From: Thermodesulfobacteriota bacterium
Lineage (GTDB): Bacteria > Desulfobacterota > Deferrimicrobia > Deferrimicrobiales > Deferrimicrobiaceae
Assembly (NCBI GenBank): GCA_040758155.1
Contig: JBFLWB010000008.1
Location: forward strand, 1-57,019
DNA length: 57,019 nt
Direction of reading: 5' to 3'
Below, one piece after another: positions 42,621 to 51,609 of the stretch (positions are counted from its first letter, which is position 1; every line of letters starts with the position of its first letter). A program made the translations under genes and the position numbers. The notes under the pieces were generated by a model, which saw nothing but the letters and a program-made list of their open reading frames with translations, was not told the origin of the DNA and made no database searches.

Positions 42621-44060
42621 ATGAAGCTGCCCGACCGCAAGACCAAGATCGTCTGCACGATCGGCCCCGCCTCTTCGTCGCAGGAGGTCATGGAGCAGAT
42701 GCTGCTCGCAGGGATGGACGTGGCCCGGCTCAATTTCTCCCACGGCGCCTTCGACAGCCACCGCAAGGTGATATCCAACCTGCGCGCGGCAGCGCGCGCC
42801 ACCGGCAGGCGGCTCACGATCATGGCCGACCTGTCCGGGCCGAAGATCCGCATCGGCCGGCTGCAGGAGGAGCCGGTGATCCTGAAGACGGGCGACGCGA
42901 TGACGCTCACGGCCGACGACGTCATGGGGAGCCGGGAGCGGGTGTCGGTGTCCTTCAAGCGGCTTCCCGGGGTGGTCCGGCGCGGCGACGCGCTCTACCT
43001 GAACGACGGCATCATCCAGCTCGAAGTGCTCTCGGTCGAGGGGAACGACGTCGCCTGCAAGGTGGTCGTGGGCGGGGAGCTGCGCTCGCACAAGGGGGTC
43101 AACCTCCCGGACATCGACCTGGGAATGAGCGCGTTCACGGAGCGCGACCGCGAATACCTGAAGTTCGCTGCCGTCGAAGGGCTCGACGCGGTCAGCCAGT
43201 CGTTCGTCGAGACCGGGGCCGACGTCCGCGCCGTCCGCGAGGCGGCGGAGGCGCTCGACTACCGTCCCTTCATCATCGCCAAGATCGAGCGCTCGCGGGC
43301 GCTGGAGTTCATGGACGACATCCTCGACGAGGCAGACGGCATCATGATCGCCCGGGGCGACCTGGGGGTGGAGGTTCCGGTCGAGAGGACGGCGCTGATC
43401 CAGAAGGAGCTGATGCTCAAGGCCAACCGGCGGGCGAAGCCGGTCATCACCGCGACGCAGATGCTCGAATCGATGAAGGACAGCCGGCGGCCGACCCGCG
43501 CGGAGGCCACCGACGTCGCCAACGCCATCCTCGACGGCACGGACTGCGTGATGCTTTCGGGGGAATCGGCCATGGGGAAATTCCCCGTGGACGCCGTCGC
43601 GATGCTGGCCCGGATCGCGGCGGCGGTGGAGCCGACCCGGGAGCCGCTCGCGGTGCAGCGGCTGTTCGAGGGCGTGGAGCTGAAGGGGCGGCTCAAGCCG
43701 GCGCACCTCATCGCGGTGGGGGTCGAGGCGAGCATCCGGCTGTCGTCCCCCGCGGCGGTCTTCGTGCCGACCCGCAGCGGCGCGACGGCGCGGAGCCTGG
43801 CGCTGTGCCGTTTGCCGGTCTGGGTCGTGGCGATCAGCCGGCACCACCAGACCTGCCAGGACCTCGCGTTCTCCAGCGGCGTCTATCCCGTGCACGAGCC
43901 GGACAAGCCGGAGGACTGGAACGGGTACGTCCGCGACTGGCTGGAGCGGCACGGACTGATGGGGGATATCGCCATCCTGACGGAAGGTCCCTCGACCCGG
44001 CACCCCGAGGCGCACAACCGGATGGAGATCATCGACCTCAGGCGTCCGCAGAAACCGTAA
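42621..44060 (+). CDS. pyk: pyruvate kinase
   Basis: 479 residues from ATG 42621 (GGAGGGA about ten bases upstream). The barrel begins with TKIVCTIGPASSS and ARLNFSHG. The catalytic lysine is in FIIAKIERSRA, the Mg site in GIMIARGDLGVEVP, and the family signature is close to ITATQMLESM. The C-terminal allosteric domain occupies about 345-475. It makes pyruvate and ATP from phosphoenolpyruvate. Its product feeds the pyruvate dehydrogenase encoded nearby. The stop overlaps the convergent bactofilin gene by 23 bp. Confidence 0.96.
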   Translation: MKLPDRKTKIVCTIGPASSSQEVMEQMLLAGMDVARLNFSHGAFDSHRKVISNLRAAARATGRRLTIMADLSGPKIRIGRLQEEPVILKTGDAMTLTADDVMGSRERVSVSFKRLPGVVRRGDALYLNDGIIQLEVLSVEGNDVACKVVVGGELRSHKGVNLPDIDLGMSAFTERDREYLKFAAVEGLDAVSQSFVETGADVRAVREAAEALDYRPFIIAKIERSRALEFMDDILDEADGIMIARGDLGVEVPVERTALIQKELMLKANRRAKPVITATQMLESMKDSRRPTRAEATDVANAILDGTDCVMLSGESAMGKFPVDAVAMLARIAAAVEPTREPLAVQRLFEGVELKGRLKPAHLIAVGVEASIRLSSPAAVFVPTRSGATARSLALCRLPVWVVAISRHHQTCQDLAFSSGVYPVHEPDKPEDWNGYVRDWLERHGLMGDIAILTEGPSTRHPEAHNRMEIIDLRRPQKP

Positions 44061-44403
44061 CGGCGTCCCCTTTCATCCGGGCGTGCCCCTCGAACACCGC
44101 ACCCTCGGCGATCGTCAGCTTCGGCGTGAGGATCTCCCCGGCCGTCGAGGATTTCGCGGCAAGCTCCACCGTCTCTGCCGCATGGAGGTTCCCCTCGACC
44201 GATCCGCCCACCAGGATCCCCCGGGCCGCGATGTTCCCCCGGACCTTCCCGGGCTCGCCCACGACCACCCAGTCGGCCTGGATATCCCCCTCCACGGTCC
44301 CGTCGACGCGGACCGTCCCCTTCACGGTCAGCCGTCCCGCGACGAGCGTGCCGTCGCCCACGATCGTCTCCAGCGCACGGGACCCTTTCCCGAACACGCT
44401 CAT
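44038..44403 (-). CDS. bactofilin
   Basis: 121 residues. The core (about 13-105) is the six-residue right-handed beta-helix repeat of bactofilins: TLVAGRLTVKGTVRVDGTVE, then a VRGNIAARGILVGGSVEGNL region. These proteins form nucleotide-free filaments that organise cell shape and wall synthesis beneath the inner membrane. It directly follows an M23 peptidase gene (four-base overlap), the common pairing in which the bactofilin positions the wall enzyme. Confidence 0.92.
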   Translation of the reverse strand: MSVFGKGSRALETIVGDGTLVAGRLTVKGTVRVDGTVEGDIQADWVVVGEPGKVRGNIAARGILVGGSVEGNLHAAETVELAAKSSTAGEILTPKLTIAEGAVFEGHARMKGDAVTVSADA

Positions 44404-45233
44404 TCCCCGAGGTAGCCGGCCGGGTCGGCGGGGCGGCCGTTCCTCCAGACCTCGTAATGCACGTGCGGCCCGGTGGACAGCCCCGTGGACCCGGAAAAAG
44501 CGATCGTCTCCCGCCGGGCGACGCGCTGCCCGACCCGCACCGTCGCCTCCCGGTTGTGCGCGTACGCCGTCCGGAACCCGCGCCCGTGCTCCAGCACCAC
44601 CACGGTGCCGCCGTTCTCCGTCCAGCCGGCGAAGCTGACGATCCCGTCGGCCGTCGCCTTCACTTCGGTGCCGGCCGGGACGGAGATGTCCACCCCGGTG
44701 TGGAGCCGGCTCTCTTCGCTCACCGGATGGCGGCGGATCCCGTAGGAGGAGGAGACCGGGCCGGGAGCCGGCGGTCCCGACGGCGTGGCGCGGTACAGGT
44801 CCCTCTGGTCGCGGAGGTAGGTGCGGATGTCCGCGACCGACCGCATCGCGCCGTCGATCCGCCCCCGGAGCGTCTCCAGGTCGAAGGAGCCGGAATCCGG
44901 GAGATCCTCCGACTCGAGAACGGCGGTCTTCGATTTCAGGCCGAACAGCTTCCGGAAATCCCGCTCCGCCTGCCGCAGGGAAATCACGACATGCTCCATT
45001 TCCCGGAACCGGGAAGAGAGGTACGAGACCCTCTCCTGCATCCGGCGATACTCCGCCGCATGGACCGCCACCGACAGGACGTAAGAGGTTCCGGCGAGGA
45101 AAAGAAATACGGAAGCGAGGACCGCCAGCGCGGGCACCCGTATGCTGACGGGCTTTTCCCCGGCGTGGGGGACCATCAGGATGGTGACGGGGGTGAGCAG
45201 CCGCTTGAGGAACGCTTCCGAACGGTTCTTCAT
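44400..45233 (-). CDS. M23-family peptidoglycan endopeptidase
   Basis: 277 residues from ATG 45233 (GGGAGGAAA upstream). The open frame continues 40 codons further but without features. Residues about 30-50 are a membrane anchor and about 55-90 a coiled coil. The LytM/M23 domain is about 150-270 with zinc ligands in RLHTGVDIS and GPHVHYEVW. It cleaves peptide cross-links in the periplasm and is coupled to the bactofilin. All expected zinc ligands are visible, so it is likely active. Confidence 0.92.
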   Translation of the reverse strand: MKNRSEAFLKRLLTPVTILMVPHAGEKPVSIRVPALAVLASVFLFLAGTSYVLSVAVHAAEYRRMQERVSYLSSRFREMEHVVISLRQAERDFRKLFGLKSKTAVLESEDLPDSGSFDLETLRGRIDGAMRSVADIRTYLRDQRDLYRATPSGPPAPGPVSSSYGIRRHPVSEESRLHTGVDISVPAGTEVKATADGIVSFAGWTENGGTVVVLEHGRGFRTAYAHNREATVRVGQRVARRETIAFSGSTGLSTGPHVHYEVWRNGRPADPAGYLGE

Positions 45234-45458
45234 GGCGGTTTCCTCCCTGACGAACCGATCGTTCTCCCGCAATTTGCATACCAGGGAAAAGAAGCGGACA
45301 ACTCCCTGATATTCAAGGAGCCGGCGATCCGCCGGGCCGCGGACGGCTTCCAATTTCGAAACCGCCCCCGCCTCGATGACGATATTGAAGCGCGCGGCTT
45401 CCGAACGAATTCCGGCAAAAGCGCATCATAATGGGCGAATGGGCATAGGAGGCAGCGA

Positions 45459-46496
45459 ATGAACGCGACGACAGGAACGGTTCGGCCCGCGCCGGCCCGT
45501 AAGGAAAGCGCCCCCGACCGGCCGGAATCGATGGACATGTACCGGAAGATGCTCCTCATCCGGCGGTTCGAGGAGCGGGCGGAGGAAGCGTACGGGCGGG
45601 GGAAGATCGGCGGCTTCCTCCACCTGTACATCGGGGAGGAGGCGATCGCCGTCGGCGCCATGGCGGCGCTGCGTCCCGACGACGACGTGATCACGCATTA
45701 CCGCGACCACGGCTACGTGCTTGCGCGCGGCGTCGACCCGAAGGCGATCATGGCGGAACTGTACGGGAAGTCGACCGGCGTCTCGAAGGGGAAGGGCGGC
45801 TCGATGCACCTGGCGGACCTCGAGCGCCACGTCTGGGGCGGGTACGCCATCGTCGGCGGGCACGTTCCGATGGCGGCCGGCTTGGCGCTGGCGAATCAGT
45901 ACCGGAACGAGCCGCGCGTCGTGGCCTGCTTCATGGGCGAAGGCGCGACCAACATCGGGGCGTTCTTCGCAGGCCTCAACATGGCCGCGGTCTGGAAGGT
46001 GCCGATGATCGCGATCGTCGAGAACAACCGGTACGGCATGGGGACCCCGGTAGAGCGGGCCTCCGCGGTCGTGGAGATTCATCAGAAGGCGGCTGCGTTC
46101 GGCATCCCCGGCCTGCGGATCGACGGGAACGACCTCCTGGCCGTGCGCGACGCCGTGCGGGAGGCTGCCGATGCCGCGCGCGCCGGGGGCGGGCCGCGCC
46201 TGCTCGAGATGACGACGTACAGGTTGCGGGGCCACTCGATGGGCGACCCGCAGCGGTACCGGACGAAGGAGGAGGTCGAGGAGGCGAAGCCGCGCGACCC
46301 GATCCTGCGCTGGCGGAAGGTCCTGCTGGAGACCGGCGCCGCGAAGGAGGATGAACTGGAGGGGATCGCGGAGGAGATCGAGGCCGTCGTCGAAGAGTCG
46401 ATCCGTTTCGCGGAGGAAAGCCCCGATCCCGATCCGTCCGCGCTGTGCGCCGACGTGCTGGCGGAGGAGAGCCATGGCCCTGAAAACGTATCGTGA
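45459..46496 (+). CDS. pdhA: pyruvate dehydrogenase E1 component, alpha subunit
   Basis: 345 residues, with AGGAGG about seven bases before the ATG. The thiamine-diphosphate site is seen in GEGATNIGAFFAGLNMAAVW followed by IVENNRYGMGTP (about residues 165-195). HYRDHGYVLARG lies near residue 75 and the phospho-loop-like region YRLRGHSMGDPQRYR near 255. It decarboxylates pyruvate together with the beta subunit. Its stop lies inside the beta-subunit gene (23-bp overlap). Confidence 0.94.
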   Translation: MNATTGTVRPAPARKESAPDRPESMDMYRKMLLIRRFEERAEEAYGRGKIGGFLHLYIGEEAIAVGAMAALRPDDDVITHYRDHGYVLARGVDPKAIMAELYGKSTGVSKGKGGSMHLADLERHVWGGYAIVGGHVPMAAGLALANQYRNEPRVVACFMGEGATNIGAFFAGLNMAAVWKVPMIAIVENNRYGMGTPVERASAVVEIHQKAAAFGIPGLRIDGNDLLAVRDAVREAADAARAGGGPRLLEMTTYRLRGHSMGDPQRYRTKEEVEEAKPRDPILRWRKVLLETGAAKEDELEGIAEEIEAVVEESIRFAEESPDPDPSALCADVLAEESHGPENVS

Positions 46497-47445
46497 CGCG
46501 GTGCGGGAAGCTCTCCGGGAGGAGATGGCGCGCGACCCCAACGTCATCATCTTAGGGGAGGAGGTCGGCGTGTGGGGAGGGACCTACGCGGTCACGCGCG
46601 GCCTCCACGAGGAGTTCGGCGCGAAGCGGGTCATCGACACGCCGATCGCGGAGGCGGCCATCGTCGGCGCGGCGGTGGGAGCGGCGATGGGCGGCCTGCG
46701 GCCGGTGGCCGAGCTGATGACGGTCAACTTCAGCCTGGTGGCGATGGACCAGATCGTCAACAGCGCGGCGAAGATCCGCTACATGTTCGGGGGGCAGGCG
46801 AAGGTGCCGCTGGTCATCCGCACTCCCGCGGGGTGGGGGCAGCTCGCGGCGACCCACTCGCAGTTCTTCGAGGCCTGGTTCGCCCACGTTCCCGGACTTA
46901 CCGTCGTGATGCCTGCGACGCCGTACGACGCCAAGGGGCTGCTCAAGAGCGCGATCCGTTCGGAGAATCCGGTAATGTTCATCGAGCACTTCCGTCTGTA
47001 TGGCGTGAAGGGGGAGGTGCCGGACGGCGAGTATACCCTGCCGATAGGCGTATCGGAGGTCAAGCGCGCCGGGAAGGACGTCACGATCGTCACGTATTCC
47101 CGGATGCTCCACACGTCGCTGGCGGCGGCGGAGACGCTGTCGAAGGATGGGATCGAGTGCGAGGTGGTCGACCTGCGCACGCTGCGCCCCCTCGACATGC
47201 GGGCGGTGTACGAATCGGTGAAGAAGACGCACCGGGCGCTGATCGTCGAGGAGGACTGGACGACGCTCGGCATGGGCGCGGAGATCGCCGCGCGGATCGG
47301 CCGCGACCGGTTCGACGACCTCGACGCGCCGGTGGAGCGGCTCGGCCAGGTCGAGGTGCCGATGCCGTACGCGAAGAACCTCGAGGAGATGATGTTCCCC
47401 GACGAGAAGCTGGTGATCGACAGGGTGAAAACGATGTTGGCTTGA
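46474..47445 (+). CDS. pdhB: pyruvate dehydrogenase E1 component, beta subunit
   Basis: 323 residues from ATG 46474. The transketolase-type domain includes ILGEEVGVWGGTYAVTRGL near residue 27, VIDTPIAEAAIVGAAVGAA near 55 and the catalytic-His region in RTPAGWGQLAATHSQ near 117. The C-terminal domain (about 190-320) has EVVDLRTLRPLD. It pairs with the alpha subunit in an alpha2-beta2 E1. It is followed by the E2 gene after 36 bp. Confidence 0.94.
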   Translation: MALKTYRDAVREALREEMARDPNVIILGEEVGVWGGTYAVTRGLHEEFGAKRVIDTPIAEAAIVGAAVGAAMGGLRPVAELMTVNFSLVAMDQIVNSAAKIRYMFGGQAKVPLVIRTPAGWGQLAATHSQFFEAWFAHVPGLTVVMPATPYDAKGLLKSAIRSENPVMFIEHFRLYGVKGEVPDGEYTLPIGVSEVKRAGKDVTIVTYSRMLHTSLAAAETLSKDGIECEVVDLRTLRPLDMRAVYESVKKTHRALIVEEDWTTLGMGAEIAARIGRDRFDDLDAPVERLGQVEVPMPYAKNLEEMMFPDEKLVIDRVKTMLA

Positions 47446-47481
47446 TCTCAAAATCTCTGAAAACGCATGGGGAGGTGGCGC

Positions 47482-48771
47482 ATGCCGATCGACGTGATCA
47501 TGCCCTCGCTGGGATTCGACATGAAGGAAGGCACCCTGTCGCGATGGCTGGTCAAGGAAGGGGAGCGGGTCGAGAAGGGGCAGGCCATCGCCGAGATCGA
47601 GACGGAGAAGGCGACCGTGGAGATCGAGGCGGCCGTGTCGGGAGCGATCACCCGGATCGCCGTCGAGGCCGGACGGACCGTCCCGGTGGGGACGGTGATC
47701 GGGACGATCGGCGCCGCGGGCGAGAAGGCCCCGGAGAAGAAAGCGCCCCCGCCTGCGTCCCCGGATTCCGGGGCGCCTGCAGAGGCGCCTCCGGCGGAAG
47801 CACCTCCCGCGGCATCTGCCGCGCCTCCCGCGCCCGAGGCTCCCTCCGAAAAGCCGCCCGCAGCCCCTCCGGCCGCGGAGCCCGCCCCCGCCGGGGAGCG
47901 GGTGAAGGCGTCTCCGGTGGCGAGAAAGAAGGCCGAGGAATCCGGAATCGACCTGTCCGGGGTCAAGGGCTCCGGCCCCGGCGGCCGCATATTGGAGCGC
48001 GACGTCGAGGCGGCGATCGCGGCGGAGGGAACGGCGGCTCCGGCCGCGCCGCCCGCGGCGGACTCCGCGGCGCCCGCCGTCCAGGCGGGGGAGACCGTCG
48101 CCCTCAACCGGATCCGCCAGGCGACCGCCCGCCGGATGGTCGAGAGCAAGACGACGGCCCCCCATTTCTACGTCACCGTCGAGATCGACATGGACGAGGC
48201 GACCCGGATGCGGGAGCAGCTCAACCGCATCGCCCCCGCGGACGGGAAGGTGTCGGTCAACGACTTCGTCGTCGCGGCGGCCGCCCGTGCGCTGGCGCGG
48301 TACCCGTCCCTGAACGCCTCCTGGCGCGACGGCTCCGTCGAGATCCATCCCCGCGTCAACATCGGCATCGCGGTGGCGCTGGAGGACGGACTCATCACCC
48401 CGGTGCTGCGCGACGCGGACGGGAAAACGCTGAAGGCGATCGCGGCGGAGTCGAAGGCGCTGGCCGAACGGGCCCGTTCGGGAAAGCTTCGCCCGGAAGA
48501 CGTCGGGTTCGGCACGTTCACCGTGTCGAACCTGGGCATGTTCGACGTGGACGAGTTCACCGCCATCATCAACCCGCCCGAGGCGGCGATCCTGGCGGTG
48601 GGGGCGGTGGTACGGCGCCCCGTCGCGGCGGGGGACGGGGTGCGGGTCGCGGCGGTCATGAAGGCCACGCTGTCGGTCGACCACCGGGTGGCGGACGGCG
48701 CCCAGGCGGGCCGCTTCCTGCAGGAGCTCCGGAAGCTCCTGGAGAACCCGGTCAACCTGCTGACCGGCTAG
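47482..48771 (+). CDS. pdhC: pyruvate dehydrogenase E2, dihydrolipoamide acetyltransferase
   Basis: 429 residues from ATG 47482 (GGGGAGG six bases upstream). One lipoyl domain (1-80) with the lipoylated K43 in EIETEKATVEIEA. An Ala/Pro-rich linker follows (about 85-140), then the subunit-binding domain (about 143-178, SPVARKKAEESGIDL). The catalytic domain (about 200-429) ends with the active site DHRVADG. It transfers the acetyl group to CoA and forms the complex core. No E3 gene follows, so dihydrolipoamide dehydrogenase must be encoded elsewhere. Confidence 0.95.
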   Translation: MPIDVIMPSLGFDMKEGTLSRWLVKEGERVEKGQAIAEIETEKATVEIEAAVSGAITRIAVEAGRTVPVGTVIGTIGAAGEKAPEKKAPPPASPDSGAPAEAPPAEAPPAASAAPPAPEAPSEKPPAAPPAAEPAPAGERVKASPVARKKAEESGIDLSGVKGSGPGGRILERDVEAAIAAEGTAAPAAPPAADSAAPAVQAGETVALNRIRQATARRMVESKTTAPHFYVTVEIDMDEATRMREQLNRIAPADGKVSVNDFVVAAAARALARYPSLNASWRDGSVEIHPRVNIGIAVALEDGLITPVLRDADGKTLKAIAAESKALAERARSGKLRPEDVGFGTFTVSNLGMFDVDEFTAIINPPEAAILAVGAVVRRPVAAGDGVRVAAVMKATLSVDHRVADGAQAGRFLQELRKLLENPVNLLTG

Positions 48772-49436
48772 GCCGGCAGGAAGAACTGCTGGATCCCGGA
48801 GGCGATGTACTGCACTCCGATGCAGATCAGCAGGAACCCCATGAACCGCTTGATCGACTCGATCCCGTGGTCCCCCAAAAGCCGCGCGATCCGGTTGGAG
48901 GAGCGCAGGACGAGCCAGCAGATCAACCCCACCGTCGCGATCGAGGCGACGGCGGTACCGATGCCAAGGGCCTTAACGGCGATGCCGCGGATGGCGAAGA
49001 GCTTCGTCGATTCGGTGATGACGAGGGCGATCGACCCGGGGCCGCTCAAGGAGGGCATGGCCAGCGGGATCAGGGCGATGTCCATCGTCCCCTGCCCGCC
49101 GAGCGGGTCGGACACGGTGCTCGCCTCCGGCCCGGGGAAGAGCATGCGCAGCCCGATGATGGAGATGACCAGCCCTCCGGCGATGCGCAGCGCCTCGAGG
49201 GAGATCCCGAAGAATTCGATGACCAGGCTTCCCACGAGCAGCGACCCGATGAGGATCGTCGCGGCGTAGAACGACGACCTGCGCGCCTCCCGCGCCCTCG
49301 TTTCCGGGCTCCCCCCCGGCGTCAAAGCGAGCAACAGCGGGATCGTGCTGAACGGATTGACGATCGGCAGGATCTTCACGACGCCGAGGAAATACATCTC
49401 CAGGAAATACCGGATCGACAAAGCCGTCTGCTCCAT
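48768..49436 (-). CDS. MarC-family integral membrane protein
   Basis: 222 residues from ATG 49436 (GGGAGG upstream). Six membrane segments with the family pattern: FLGVVKILPIVNPFSTIPLL at about 16-35, GLVISIIGLRMLFPGP near 88 and IPLAMPSLSGPGSIALVI near 122. Function of MarC/YhgN proteins is not known; the name does not imply antibiotic resistance. Its stop overlaps the convergent E2 stop by four bases. Confidence 0.92.
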   Translation of the reverse strand: MEQTALSIRYFLEMYFLGVVKILPIVNPFSTIPLLLALTPGGSPETRAREARRSSFYAATILIGSLLVGSLVIEFFGISLEALRIAGGLVISIIGLRMLFPGPEASTVSDPLGGQGTMDIALIPLAMPSLSGPGSIALVITESTKLFAIRGIAVKALGIGTAVASIATVGLICWLVLRSSNRIARLLGDHGIESIKRFMGFLLICIGVQYIASGIQQFFLPA

Positions 49437-49472
49437 GCCCGCCCCTCCCGTTCCCCTCATCATACTGGTATC

Positions 49473-50714
49473 ATGGGCTTCATGAAACCGCCCGTTCCTC
49501 CCGGCTCCGTGGGATTCGTGGAGCCGAAGCGCTTCACGTTCGCCGAGCCTCCCCGCGAGATGCCGCTCGACGTCGGCGGAAAGCTCGGCCCCGTCACCCT
49601 CGCCTACGAGACCTACGGAAAGCTCAACCGCGACAGGAGCAACGCCGTCCTCGTGCTGCACGCCTTCTCGGGGAGCGCCCACGCGGCGGGGTACCACGCG
49701 GGGCAGGACCCGAAGAAGGACAAGCCGGGGTGGTGGGACTTCCTCATCGGGCCGGGGAAGGCGCTCGACACCGATAAGCACTTCGTGATCTGCCCGAACG
49801 TGATCGGAAGCTGCTACGGCAGCACCGGACCCTCCTCGACCGACCCGGAGACCGGCCGCCCCTACGGCCTGGCCTTTCCCGTCGTCACCATCGGCGACAT
49901 GGTGAGGGCGCAGCGCCACCTCGTCGACCACCTCGGCATCCGGAAGCTGCTCTCGGTCGTCGGGGGATCGATGGGCGGGATGCAGGCGCTCCAGTGGGCG
50001 ATCGCCTATCCGGACCGGGTGGCCTCCGCCATCCCCATCGCCACCACGGCGCGGCACTCGCCGCAGCAGATCGCCTTCAACCACGTCGGGCGGGCGGCGA
50101 TCCTGTCGGACCGCGACTTCCACGCCGGCGACTACTACGACCAGGGGGTCGTCCCCGAGCGGGGGCTGGCCGTGGCGCGGATGGTGGGGTTCATCACCTA
50201 TCTGTCGGACCGGAAGATGCAAGAGAAGTTCGGGAGGGCGCGGCAGCTCCGGACCCGCGGGCCGGGGAAGATCCGGCACTGGGAGCCGTGGACGATCGGA
50301 TACCACTCCGCGGTCGAGTTCCAGGTGGAGAGCTACCTGAAGCACCAGGGCGACGTGTTCGTCTTCGACCGGAAGTTCGACGCGAACTCATACCTGAGCA
50401 TCACCAAGGCGATCGACATCTTCGACCTGCACGGCCCGTCGGGCGGCCTGGAGGAGGCGTTTTCCGGCGTGAAGGCGAAGTTCCTGATCGTCTCGTTCGA
50501 CACCGACTGGCTGTACCCGACGTACCAGTCCCACGAGATCCGCAACGCCCTGATGCGGAACGGGCTCGCCGTGGCCTGCATCGAGCTCGAAACGATCCAC
50601 GGGCACGACGCGTTCCTGCTGGAATACGAGAAGCCGCCGGAGGGAGGAAAGCCCGGCGTGAAGAACAAGATCGCCGGGGTGGTCCGGGATTTCCTGGCGA
50701 ATGTCGCTCCCTGA
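49473..50714 (+). CDS. metX: homoserine O-acetyltransferase
   Basis: 413 residues from ATG 49473, or 410 from ATG 49482. An alpha/beta hydrolase of the MetX family: nucleophile Ser in VVGGSMGGMQALQWA near residue 170, catalytic Asp in FLIVSFDTDWLYPT and His in IHGHDAFLLE near the C-terminus. It acetylates homoserine for methionine synthesis. CATACT ends six bases before ATG 49473, and no ribosome site is visible. No methionine riboswitch fits in the 36-bp gap to MarC. The frame is open far upstream as shadow through the pdh genes. Confidence 0.94.
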   Translation: MGFMKPPVPPGSVGFVEPKRFTFAEPPREMPLDVGGKLGPVTLAYETYGKLNRDRSNAVLVLHAFSGSAHAAGYHAGQDPKKDKPGWWDFLIGPGKALDTDKHFVICPNVIGSCYGSTGPSSTDPETGRPYGLAFPVVTIGDMVRAQRHLVDHLGIRKLLSVVGGSMGGMQALQWAIAYPDRVASAIPIATTARHSPQQIAFNHVGRAAILSDRDFHAGDYYDQGVVPERGLAVARMVGFITYLSDRKMQEKFGRARQLRTRGPGKIRHWEPWTIGYHSAVEFQVESYLKHQGDVFVFDRKFDANSYLSITKAIDIFDLHGPSGGLEEAFSGVKAKFLIVSFDTDWLYPTYQSHEIRNALMRNGLAVACIELETIHGHDAFLLEYEKPPEGGKPGVKNKIAGVVRDFLANVAP

Positions 50715-50739
50715 TTCGGGGGGAGCCGGGAGGCCGACG

Positions 50740-51609
50740 ATGAAGCGAAATGCCGCTCTGACGGTCCTGGCCGCGGTCCTGGCCGCGGCGCTGTCTTCCT
50801 GCACCGTGATGAAGAGCACCTACCAGAAGAAGTCGGACGAGGTGGACGCGCTCGCGCGCCGGTACGCCGACCTGGAGGCCCGGTACGCGGAGCTTTCCGC
50901 GGAGAACGCCGCCCTCAAGACGAAGGGCGACCGGCTGGCGGCCGATCTTGCATACGTCACCGATCAGCGGGATAAGGTGGCGCGCGACAAGGAGGAGCTG
51001 AATGCGCTCCTCAAGGCGCGCTCGGACGCCCTCTCGCAGAACGTCTACGAGCTGCGCGGGAAGGTGGAGGCCCTCGAGGCCGAGAACGCGCGGCTCGAAA
51101 AGGAGAACGCGCAGCTCGCGAAGGCGAAGGAGGAGCAGGTCCGCAAGGTCAGCACCACCTACGAGGACCTCCTCGAGAAGATGAAGACCGAGATCGCGCA
51201 GGGGCAGGTGACCATCTCGGAGCTGAAAGGGAAGCTCACGGTGAACATGGTCGACTCCATCCTCTTCGAATCGGGCCGGGCCGAGGTGAAGAAGGCGGGC
51301 GGGGAGATCCTGCGGAAGGTCGTCCCTGCCCTCAAGGGGGTCGAGGACAAGTCCATCCGCATCGAGGGGCACACCGACAACGTGCAGATCTCCGCCGCCC
51401 TGGCGAGCCGCTACCCGACGAACTGGGAGCTGTCCGCGGCCCGGGCGATCAACGTGACCCGGTTCCTGCAGGAACAGGGGCTGGACCCCGCCCGGCTTTC
51501 GGCGGTCGGCTACGGCGAATGGAAGCCGGTGGCCGACAACTCCACTCCCGAGGGGAGGGCGAAGAACCGCCGGATCGAGATCAACCTGGTGGAGCGCGAC
51601 CAGCGATGA
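50740..51609 (+). CDS. OmpA-family lipoprotein with coiled coil
   Basis: 289 residues from ATG 50740 (GGGAGG six bases upstream). The signal peptide ends in a lipobox at ALSSC. A long coiled coil covers about residues 30-165. The OmpA peptidoglycan-binding domain (about 175-289) has FESGRAEVKKAG, IEGHTDNVQI and AKNRRIEINL. It would tie the envelope layer to peptidoglycan. Its stop overlaps the HD-domain gene (ATGA). Confidence 0.92.
   Translation: MKRNAALTVLAAVLAAALSSCTVMKSTYQKKSDEVDALARRYADLEARYAELSAENAALKTKGDRLAADLAYVTDQRDKVARDKEELNALLKARSDALSQNVYELRGKVEALEAENARLEKENAQLAKAKEEQVRKVSTTYEDLLEKMKTEIAQGQVTISELKGKLTVNMVDSILFESGRAEVKKAGGEILRKVVPALKGVEDKSIRIEGHTDNVQISAALASRYPTNWELSAARAINVTRFLQEQGLDPARLSAVGYGEWKPVADNSTPEGRAKNRRIEINLVERDQR

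Noticed and set aside
49437-49472. SAM riboswitch before metX
   Set aside because: Only 36 bases separate metX from the divergent MarC gene, too short for a riboswitch.
46572-50714. Very long frame of 1380 codons over the pdh genes
   Set aside because: Only its last 413 codons (metX) are protein-like; the rest is a stop-free shadow frame, common at this GC content.
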